Source of the DNA: Lepidostoma basale
Lineage: Eukaryota; Arthropoda; Insecta; Trichoptera; Lepidostomatidae
Assembly (NCBI GenBank): GCA_022606425.2
Contig: JAHDVF020001348.1
Span: 997,001 to 1,061,000 of the forward strand
Reading direction: 5' to 3'
Length of the DNA: 64,000 nt
Below the pieces are notes generated by a model. That model was not told where the DNA came from, did no database searches, and was given only the letters and a program-made list of their open reading frames with translations. The position numbers and the translations under genes are program-made. This document shows positions 9,531 to 21,500 of this stretch, one piece after another (positions within the stretch are counted from its first letter, which is position 1; every line of letters starts with the position of its first letter).

Positions 9531-12500
9531 CTAAAAACAGTTAAATAAATTCATCATAAAAGGTTACCCATCGCTTACCCGAAGCTGTTATAGGAAGCAG
9601 CGGCGCCATTTCTTCGCTTATGCAATCCCTAAGCCCGTCCCCCGTCCATGCAGAACTTACGTTAACTAAGGAATGCAATATTCCAACAAAAGCAAAAATG
9701 ACACAGGCCATATTTAATATAATATCAAAGGAATACAATGGAAAGACAAAGATAAACCAATTCATCTGATTCTATAATACAATAAACGATTTTTCAAAAT
9801 TTGCTTTAACACGTCAGCTGCCAGACACGAGTTAACTCGTTTTTAACATAATATATTTTCAGTGCCCACCACAAGTTAACACGCTGTAAATGCAAATGAC
9901 AGTCTTGATTTTTGATGTGGAAACCATGGAAAAGAAAAAGAGGCATCGATCGACCCCAGTAAAGATGGGCTGACGACATAGATACAGTCATTGTACAAAA
10001 ACCATTTAAAAAATAACACATATAAAATATCGTAATCACACATGGCTTCTACAGACAAAAACAAATGAAAGCCAAATAAATAAGGTGTTGTATAGCCGGA
10101 TTCACCACATTATCCAACTATCAAAGAATATTCTGGAGAGTACAAGAAGCCATCTTCACTACAGACACTAAAAAGCTTTACAATCCATACATTCTACCGA
10201 AATATCGGCTAGCTCGTGATCTCTATTAAGAATGAATACGCACCTTTGATACAGAAGAGTTTTTGTGGACTTTTTCCATACGAAAGTAACGAAGATAAAA
10301 ACCCCAATCAAGGAATTCATAACGTCCGATGGGATCCAGATCCAAGAATTGCCACACACCAGGCTGAGTGGCTCTAGAATCCAAGATACTCCCATCACAA
10401 CGAAGAGTTTCAGATAGATACAAAACCTGTAAAAAAAAATCATATCAAACGGACAAATGCCTCATCCATACGTTTCCACGCCACTTTCTCTGGTGCAGAC
10501 ATTATCCGGGATATGCCGACGTTCAAATCATCCATCCACCTTAGTTGTCGTCGTCTTGCACTTCTCTTTGCTGTCCATGGTCTCCAAGTCAGCAATCTTG
10601 TCCGTTTCGTCCGAGATTCTGGATACGTGGCCATCTTTTAACAGTCACTACTCGGTGGATAATGTCAGTTGCCTTAGTTTTTTCTCTCACCGTATCATTT
10701 CTGACTCTGTCTCTAAAGTTTATTCCTAACATAGCTCTTTTCATGGCTCCTTGGGTCACTTGTAGTTTTTCGAAGAGCCATGGAAACCAAACTATATCTT
10801 CTGAAAATACATTTTTTTATAAAACATTATTCAGTCAACCTGAAACGAAAAGTCTATGAAGCCTGCGTTCTGCCAGTTGGTACTTATGGTCTTGAAACTG
10901 TAACATTGTCCAAACAAAGTGCCGAGAAACTACGAATGACCCGAAGAGCCATGGAAAGAGCCATGTTAGGAATAAGCCTAAGAGACAGTGTCAGAAACGA
11001 TACGCTGAGAGAAAAAACAAAGGTCACTGACATCATCCACCGGATGGCGACTCTAAAATGGCAGTGGGCAGGTCACGTAGCCAGAAGCTCAGATGAAAAA
11101 TGGACAAGAAGTCTGCTGTCTTAGAGACCGTGGACGGCAAAGAGAAGTGCATGGCGACCGCAACTACGGTGAAAGGATGATCTGAACAGACACGTCGGAA
11201 TAACCTGGATGCAGTCTGCACAAGACAGAGTGACATGGAAGCGAATGAAGGAGGCCTTTGTCCAGAACTGGACGGGAATAGGCTGAGGAAGAAGAAGAAG
11301 AAGAAGATTCATAATAAACATTAATGAAATGGGTTCAGCGAGCAATTGAAAGTCAAATGTTAAGCATCAGTCTTCGTGATAGAATTATAAACGAGGAGAT
11401 AAGACGTCGAACAAAGGTTACCAACGTCACAGAAAGAACAGCAATGCTAAAATGGCAGTGGGCAGCATGTAGCAGATGGTCACCTATAATCCCGAAGTGG
11501 AAGCCTTGGAACAACAGAAGATGCATTAGAAGATCACAAAAAAAGAAGACGGATGATATTATCCAACTTGCGCGTAGTAGGTGGAAACAGATAACCCAAG
11601 ATAGAAAGTGTTGGAAAAGTTTAGAAGAAGTCTATATCCAGCGGTGGAGTGAGAATGCCTAGGAAAATAAAAGAAGATTCGTAATAAAAAGATTCATATA
11701 CAATGATCATACCTATCCTTCTCTTGTTTAAATTTTCGATTATGTTTCGATATGCTTCCATCATTCAACACGCCGATTTCTTTCTTGATCTGCAGCATAT
11801 TGACGGTGGTAGAGATGAAGAAGAAGAGATTGGCTACCACCAGAATCATCATCGGACAGTATACGTAGTATAGATCAGCTTTCTGCTCAGCTAAAAACAT
11901 TATTAGACTATGCACAAGGGAATTCAAAACACACGCCATCTTGAAGGTGTCCAGAAAGTTATTTTTAACAAATTTTGAAGCACTTAAACACTAAAAAATA
12001 TTTGTTTGACTGACCCAAAAATCAGATCTGTTTTCTAGAAGTTTTACTATTGTCTATTTTATGAAAATTACATGTTTCCCCTAGCCTTAGACTTTATCAA
12101 ATGTCAATATTATTCGTTATTATTTGTCGATGCATCAAAGATATACGTTCAAGGATGACCATCTGCGTCTGGTGACGATCAGGGAGCTGACTGGTCTCTC
12201 TTTAGCTGCAGCCTGGCGATTGACGGGTGACAGGAGCGCATGGCGTTCCATGGTCAATGGTTTACATGATGGACACGACCATCAATCATGAGGAATACGA
12301 CTGAGAAGAAGAAGAAGCATTTGATAATGTCTTAACAAGGCGAAACATGTATAATAGAGGTAAAAGATCTTAATAGAACTTCTAGAAAACATGTGTTCGT
12401 TCGTATTAATTATTTAATATAACGTCATAAAATATAACGTCCCCTAACCGATGATGTATAGTTACTACACATCGTTTCTCTCTATAAATATAATAAATAC

Positions 12501-15500
12501 TATCAATATATTTTTTAAAATCTGTTTTCATAATATACGCTTAAAGATTTTTTATCTAAAATCGGAGATAAATCACTAACACAATCAAACGTACCCGTAT
12601 ACTCGTATACCATTATGCCGCATACTCGAGTTTTGAAAAGTAAAGAATATACGACTCTACGAGACTATGCATCTCACCCTTGTTACTTCTATATTTGTGA
12701 ATTAGAAAGAGACAAATCGTAGTCGTATTTTGTCCTTCGGACAGAATTCAAATACTACGAACCAATGTCATGAGCGATTCTTTCGCTTAAAGGTTTTCGT
12801 GTATTTTAGCAATTATATTTTAAAAAGATTAACTCTTTTTACTACAGCAGCAGTCACACATGATTGCATTTACCCAAAAATATTCCATTTTTTATAAATT
12901 AAAATATCTCTTATTTAGAAATGTGTAGTTATTACACAGCGCCGTAACTGGCGATTTTTTAAAGTAAAGAAAAAAATTACAGACTTACTCCAAGCTATTT
13001 ATTGTTTCTTGAACAATGATGTAAAACTCCACTTTGAATTATTGATATGTATGAAAAAACGATAGTTTTTAAAGAGTTTTATTATAATAGTTATGTATGA
13101 CGTGTTTCGCCCTTCTAAGGCATTATCAAATGTTAACATTTGATAATGCCTTAGAAGGGCGAAATATGTCATACATAAATAATATAATAAAACTCCTTAA
13201 AAACTATCGTTTATTCATACATATTAATAACTTACTCCAAGGATTTGAATTTATTTTACAATCTTTAATATAAGGAATCTGGTCGTGTCCAGGCTTGAAC
13301 CCAAGTCCCCTGGATCAAGACTCACGCGTTCTGTGCCCTAGACCACCACCCGATATTATATTTGAAAAACAAATGTGTTTCAAAACAAAATTGCAAATGC
13401 ATTAACATCGATCTTACATTGGAACCAGCATTTGTCCTTTCCAATTTTTGGCTTAATAATGACGCCCTCGGGTATGCTTTCGAGAAATTCCAGAGTAGTT
13501 GCCAAGGCTAGCAACAGAGTAGGTACACCCCAAGCATACAGGCAATAGATCGCAAGGCGGCTGCTTCTGCTCCCTTTCGTGTTGGAAGTGACCCGAACAT
13601 GAATAGCCCTGGAAACGAGCAAAGTCAATAACTCACATAATTCGTTTTACCGCTCTTGTGGGGACACTCAAGGACCCTCGTATTGGCATCAGAACATATT
13701 GTCCTTTATTATTACATCCATTTTAATCTATTTGCAATCTGCCTTAGTTTCAATCCAAGGGATTGGTTTGCAGTAAATGTATCAAATCAAATCAAATCAG
13801 TTTATTAAATTAATAGACATTACAAACAGGAAAATGTTTAAGGCATCTATTAAGTACAGGTAAAATATCATAAACATATTACAACAAAGTACCAGGAACG
13901 CATTAGAGATGGTTCGACATTAGGAAGACAAGATACTTTCTAAAGTCAATAGTATTTGCCCCCTGAACGTACTTTCACTAACATGAAAGACGTCGATCTC
14001 CGAGGAGACCGCGTTCAGCAGACTAATTGCTCTTCCCACCGGTGTCACCAGAGGCAGATTGGTTCTGGCAGCTGGTAGGTATAACAATCTGTGCTGTCGC
14101 TGTCGGAGATATCTATCGGGGACAAAAAGACCAACATCGTCCAGTACGGCCGAGCTCTCGAAGTATCCCCTAATTAATCTGAAGAAATGGGTTATTAGAT
14201 GTCCATCTCTTCGAAGCTGTAAAGAATTGGTTCCGAGCATTCCCAGAAGAAATGCCGTGGGATAGAGCCACGGATAGCTACCATACTCCCTCATGTAGAG
14301 ATACCTCAGAAATTTTGTAACATTATTGGTGGTTCTTGGGATGTAACATTATTGTAAATGTAACATTATTGGTGGTTCTTGGGATGTCACTGGGGCTTTT
14401 CCACATTTGTATACCCTTATGTATGGAAGCGAAGCATGGAACTAGCAAAAGAATAAATGCAGTAGAAATGAGATCTCTTAGACGAATGTGTGGATACTCT
14501 GTGTATGATAGAATGTCGAATGAAAATATAAGAAGTGAATGCGGTTCGAATGCTGGTGTCATGAACAAAATAATGAAAGGATCATTAAGATGGTTTGGAC
14601 ATATGGAAAGAATGAATGGTAAAAAAAATATATGTTAATGATGTAAATGGAACCAGAAATAGAGGAAGACCGAGAAAAACGTGGCACGATCAAATAAATC
14701 AAATATTGAATGTCGGCTATGTGAGGAGTCAGAGAAATCGACGCGCGTGCATGACACGATGTATGAATGCTGATGAAGCGAGAGAAATATGTCAGGAAAG
14801 AAAAGTGTGGCAGTCCATTCTTTCTGCCTAACCCTACGGGGAGACGGCGTGATGGTTTGTTAGTTAGTTAGTATTCAGCAAATTTTTTGAACCCAATTAA
14901 TGTATACACCTTCTTATCTATTGATTCTTATGACATGTGAAAGGTAGCTAATCTATCGCCATTTTTCTGGCACGTGAATTTTACACCAGACCAAAGATGT
15001 TACACTGTCTTTGGTCACAATATTCCCACAATATTTACAAATTCCAAATTATTTTCAACGAACGCAATACCCTAGCAATTCCGTCTCGAAATCTCGGTAT
15101 TGTTGAATTAAATGTGGGGCCGATTTAATCTGACAGCTGTCAAACGTCAAAAATTTTACAAAATATCGCGACTTTTTCGAAACAATTAATATAAATAAAA
15201 ATATTTAACAATGTTATTTCATTAATATTGTTTGTACTTTACAAATGGGAAAGATTCTACGTCACATTCTTTAAAAATATTATGTAGAATTATCAGTGTA
15301 GAGAGGTTAGGCAGGTAAATTAATATACCAACACAGCGGAAACACAAATTAAATTTATAAAAATATGTGCAACGCGTATATAAGGAGTAATGATACAATA
15401 GTAGTAGTGTTTTACATTAATTTCACATTTATAATCGAAATTAAATTATATTTTTCTTTTTCTTTTTTATATACTTTGTACACAACACTCACTATTTTAT

Positions 15501-18500
15501 TTCACACTAAGTGAGTGTTGTATACAAAGCACATAAAAAAGAAAAATATAAATACAAAACATCTACAACACAAAGTATGGCGAACATAGAAGAAATTAAA
15601 TTAGATTACGGCACAAGACACATAGTAACTTCATGGATTTCAATACTACATACGGCCCCATAAATCTCCATATTGAAAATATTATATATGGTGCTTACGG
15701 CTTGGTAAATACTTTTAAGATAGCATTGATCCTGGACTTGATCTGATACTCTGTCTAAAAAGGGTAATCAATAGAGAACTGCTTGAAGCAATTGGAATTT
15801 GCAGAATTGAAGTCTGAATCTTTAGTTAATCAAGTAACAATTCAAAATTTGTTTTATTTTTAATTATAGATTAAATCCATGTTTTTTAATTATTTTTATA
15901 CAGTCCTCAATGTGAGCAAAAATAATAGCTAGTTATTATGAAGAAATATAAAATATGATACCTACAGTAAATCAATTGTGATTTGTTCCGTGAAGGAGGG
16001 GCGCTTTTTCGCGAGCACTTGCTAACCTCCCGTCGAACAGTTTAGGAAACCTCTATTTAGACCATAGTTTCCCCAAACTATTTTGACCCGTGGCCCCCTT
16101 TTCAGTCACAAAATTACACAAGGCCCCCCTGGAAATTTACCTTTTTAAAATTAAACAAAACAGAAAAATGTAGTGAACCTATTTTTATATACTTTGTGTT
16201 AAAATCCGTTACTATACGATGTACATACGTATATAATTAGTTACACACTAAAAGTTTTCGATAAAATCACATTAAAAAAATATCATCTATTATTTTGTTA
16301 TGCTTCAAATAATCATACACGTACACATGTATTAGTTTTACATTTTCTCTGATATTATTCACTAATAATAATTACCTTTATAATTGTTCTGTTTCCAAAA
16401 TACCTTTCTTAAATAAATAAAAAAAACTCTCGTAGTTGAATATATTTTTTAATGATTTCACACCAGGTTCGTTATTGACAGTACATCAGGTTCGTCTTTC
16501 TCATTAGGATTATTTAATAAATATTAATTACTCAACAATTTAAGTATCGGCGTATCTTATTTATAACACTATGAAAATAGGTTCATTATATTTTTCAGTT
16601 TCGTTTAATTTAAAAAAAGGTAAATTACCAGGGGGGCCTTGTGTAATTTTGTGTCTGAAATCAAATCAGTTTATTTTATTAAATCAAATCAGTTTATTAA
16701 CTCAAAAGACATTACAAACAGGAAAATGTTTAAGGCATCTATTAAGTACAGGTAAAATATTATAAAAAATACAACAAAATACCAGGAACGCATTAGAGAT
16801 GGTTCGACATTAGGAAGACAAGATACTTTCTAAAGTCAAGAGTATTTGTCCCCTAAACGTACCTTCACTAATATAAAAGACGTCGATCTCCGAGGAGACC
16901 GCGTTCAGCAAACTAATTGCTCTTCCCACCGGTGTCACCAGACGCAGATTGGTTCTGGTGGCCGGTTGGTAAAACAATCTGTGCTGTCGCTGTCGGAGAA
17001 ATCTATCAGGGACAAAAAGACCAACACCCTCTAGCACGGCCGAGTTCCCGAAATATCCCTTGATTAATTTAATTATTTATTTATTTGAAAGAGGGATCAT
17101 GGGTCAAAAAAGTTCGGGAACCTATGCTTTAGACCAACACCCGGATAAATAATTAAATTGCTTACAAATAAATCACTTTGATAATCAAACAACATTAATT
17201 ACTGTAAATATTTAAGCCATTACCCTTGTTTGACAGGCGCGTTGGTGGTTTTCCTCGAATACAGTAACGAAAACCAAAAATTGAGGAAAATTCACAGGTA
17301 TTGCGTTTTATTAAACAAGGAAAGCGGAATCTTGTTACAGAATCTAGATTATTCTATTCTACATTTAAAAATATGACATTATCGATAAACGATATCTTAC
17401 CTGAACGTCAGCCACATGTCAAAGCACATTGTATTCAGCCAGAAAAAATTGGCCATTGTGAAAAAATACGCGGGAAAACCTGAAAAAATAATATTTAAAA
17501 TAAACATTATAGGTTGGGTGATTGTCGTTTTGGTAATTTGATTTTTTTCTGACAGTATCGTCTCAGGATTTTTTGTCGTAGGTTATTATAGGGCGGATAC
17601 AGGTCTTATATATATTCTCACCTTAATAATATATTGCACCTCAGAAATAATCACAGAGATGAAGACTCTCCGATCCGTTGCGGAAACAACACTTCGAGAC
17701 AGAATAAGAAATTCTGAAATAAGAAAGATCTGCAATGTAGAAGACGTCGTACGATGGGGAAGACTGAGAAGACACTCCTGGAGAGATCATGTGGAAAGAG
17801 CATGTTCTGAAAGAGTGATCAATATCGCTGCAAATAAAGTACCAACAGGAAATCGACCTGCAGGAAGACCACCTAAAAGATGGCGAGACAGTTGGACATC
17901 TGCATTCCAGGAATAGGCTCCGAGAAATAACAGGACACAGTCCTAAATAAAGCAGAAGAAGAAGAAATATATCTGGCAAGACACTGCAAGAGAGAATAAG
18001 GAATTCAAGGATATAAGAGAGATATTCGAGGTCGAGGATGTCGTTATGTGGAGAAGGTAAATGAGAAGATACTGGTATGCACACGTGAGGAGAATGGATC
18101 CATCCAGACTCCCCTTCATTGTGTTACACGGCCAGCCCCAAGGTAGACAACCCCCGGGCAGACCACCAAAGAGATGGATCGACAGATGGGAGTCGACCTC
18201 GTAGGAAGCCAATTCCTCTTAAGAAACAGGCCACAAGGCCTACACTAAGAAGAAGAAGAAGAATATATAATACAATAACTGAATCCATCCTATAACGAAC
18301 TACGGTACGCGAGAATACTTAATACTTTTTAAGTGTGGAAAACATCTTAACAAAAGTATTCGCAACAAACAATAACAATTAATCGTATTTATATTAATAA
18401 TGTTTTGTACAAAATCAATCATCACGGGTGTGACAGTACATGTAGAGGAAGAAGATGATGAAATCACCTAAGTAGTAGCAATCTGGATAGTGGATGCCCA

Positions 18501-21500
18501 AGTCAAACTGCATCACGCTCATGCAGACGAACGCAGCGGCGAGATTGGCGATATAACACATCAGGACTTTGCCCTGCGTGTTCCTCAACTTCGGAATCAC
18601 GCTGTATACCAGAAGAGTGGAGAGAAGAAACAGTGTAGACATCGCCATAGCTAGAACGTAAAGAATATGTATAAAACAAACACACGAAAACACCAAGCAA
18701 TTCAAATCAAATGATTTTGTTTTCTCAAAAGATATTACAAACGTTTTTTATAGTTTAAGACATCTATTGAGAACAGGTAAAATATAATTAATATATAATA
18801 CCAAGAACGCATGAGAGATGGTTCGACATTAGGAATACAAGATACTCTCCAAAGTCAAGAGTATTTGTCTTCTGAACGTACTTTCACGAATATGAAAGAC
18901 ATCGATCTCCGAAGCGATCATGTTAAGCAGTTTGATTGTTCTCCCCACCGGCATCACCAGAGGCAGGTTGGTTCTGCATGCTGGGAGATAAAACAGTCTG
19001 TGCTGACGCTGTCGAAGATAACCATCCGGAACATAAAGATGGATAGTCTCCAAGATGACGGAATTCTCTAAGAATCCCCTGATAAGTCTGAAGAAATGGG
19101 TAAGTGTGCATCCATCCCTTCTTATCTGTAAACTATTGGTCCCCAGCATATTTTGTTAACTTACATATGCCTATTATATAATGGATGAATTTTTTGTTCG
19201 CTGGAGGAATAGGTAAATCGTCCGTTGTGGTATTCGATGGACTGGAAGTATTGCTGGACACCACTTGGCAAACAAAAGGGCGAATAGAGAAACCGCCACC
19301 GGCCGAGGAGTCTTTGACCACGTCCAGGCAATAGTCTTCTACACTCCTCTCCTTGTTTGAGTCATAGAATGGTAACAGAAGTTTCCCAGTCTAAAAAACA
19401 GAAATTAACAATATTAATTCTACTAATACAATTAATTTAATATTTCTTGAATCATAACACATCGAACGTATTTGATTTTGTACATATTTAACGACGACCT
19501 TCGTGGCCGAATGGTAAGTATTATACATTGACTGCCACCCCGAAGGTTCGGAGTTCGAGTCCCGGCGAGAGCAGTGCGATTATCACACTGTCTTGTGTAG
19601 AATTCACGTGACAATAAAATGGCGATAGATTAGCTACATATCACATGTCACGAGAATTTAATTTAATTTAGCCTTTTCTTGTCATCAATCAAAATTAATC
19701 AAAATTATCATAAATTAAATTAACGTACTCGTAAGTCCCGGATGGACAAGGAACAGGCCTAGATAGTGCAGCGAGACTGACGAAAGGGCGTCGCTGCGTC
19801 CTATAACAGTCTCGGGTGGTGGTGGGAACCTTATATAACCTTATATATGTCACGAGAATCACTATGATAGCTATAATACCCTTTACATCGGTTTGGCTCA
19901 TGCTGTCATGATGTAAAGAGCGATTCAACAAAATAATAATAATAATAAAAATAAATAAAAATTAACTAACTAACTAACCATCACGCCGTTTCCCCGGAGG
20001 ATGGACTGCCATACTGCTCTGTCCTGACATACCTCTTTTGATTCCTTTACATTCATACATCGTAACATGCACGCTCGTCGATTTTTCCGACTTCGAATGT
20101 TTCCTTCGAAACTTCCACCTTTTATATTAATATTTTTATTCAGGCAAATATTACCTGTTCGCTTACTCCTCTTGTAAAAAAAGTTTCTTGTTTTAAGGGG
20201 AGGAATATTTGAAAATGCATCAGAAATATTCCATATTCAATATATCTGAAGCTTAATAGCAAAATTCTCAGAATTTATACATATTTAATTGTAACATAAG
20301 ATCGACTTATTTCATATTAGTGAAGAGAAACGTGGTACGGTCATGTTCAAAGAATGGACACCACCAGACTCCCCTATATTGCATTGCATAATCAGCCTCA
20401 TGGGACGTTCCTCGTGGAAGACCTCCTAAAAGATGGAAGAACAGCTGGGAGTCTACCTCACAAGAGGAGCAACACTCTGGAGAACAGACCACATAGGTCT
20501 ATAACAAGGAAGAAGAAGAAGAAGAGAAACAACAAATCATCAAGCCGTTTTCCGCAAGGGCGGGGTAGAATGGACTAACATACTTCTCTATTCTAACACA
20601 CCCTTCTAGATTCCTCCACATTCATACAGCGAGGTATACACGCACGTCGATTCTTTCGACTTGTAAAATGACCGACATTTAAATTTTGATTAATTTGATC
20701 ATATATTCGCCTTCACTTTGTGTAGTGGATTCTCATTTGAATTAATTGAACACTCTGTATTTTCACTACGAGAGTAAGAAGGTTCCAACTCGTCACCTGA
20801 GTGTAAGAGGGTTCCAACTAACAAAATTTCACATTTGGCTTTTTTTCGTGAAAAGGGTTCTTAATAACCTTATCTATACGTACAATTAAAAAAAACATGT
20901 AATAGTATCGTCATTTTGATGTTACGAAATGAATCAAGTTCCATCTGATCATTCAAAACACACGATTCACTAAAGAAGGATTCATTTAAACTTAGAACTT
21001 TATTATTCCAACTGTTGCCAGACAAAATTTACACGTTTCTCGGTAAAATAATCTCTGGAAATTGTAATAAAACCCCTTTATTCCAAGATACACACCCGAA
21101 ACCAAAAAAACTTTGACTTCATTTTTCTTAGCTTTTTACTTTTGTCAGTTGGAAACCTTCTTGAAAATGAAGTCAATGTTTTGTTAGTTTCGGGTGTGTA
21201 TCTTGGAATAAAAGGGTTCCATCTGAAGCAGATGAAATTCTTTTACCGAGAAGCGTGTAAATTTTCTTTGGCGATAGTTGGAATCATAAAGTTCTAAGTG
21301 TAAATGAATCCTTCTTCAGTGAATCGTGTGTTTTGAATGATCAGATGGAACTTGATTCTTTTTGTAACATCAAAATGACGATACTATACATGTTTTTTTA
21401 TTTATTTTACGTATAGATAAGGTTAGTAAGAACCCTTTTCACGGAAAAAAGCCAAATGTGAAATTTTGTTAGTTGGAACCCTCTTACTCTCAACTGACGA

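Noticed and set aside
9541..9765. Membrane-like 74-codon frame close to the receptor exons
   Set aside because: It overlaps the S2 short element, lies within intron 7, and the receptor frame closes perfectly without it.
13785..14317. Host gene with conserved 124-codon frame
   Set aside because: The same frame occurs at 4.4, 16.9, 18.9 and 57.2 kb with LINE tails, so it is the LINE-B RT terminus.
17655..18262. Tandem duplication of a host exon
   Set aside because: Both units are LINE-D 3' ends finishing in AAGAAG runs; independent insertions explain them.
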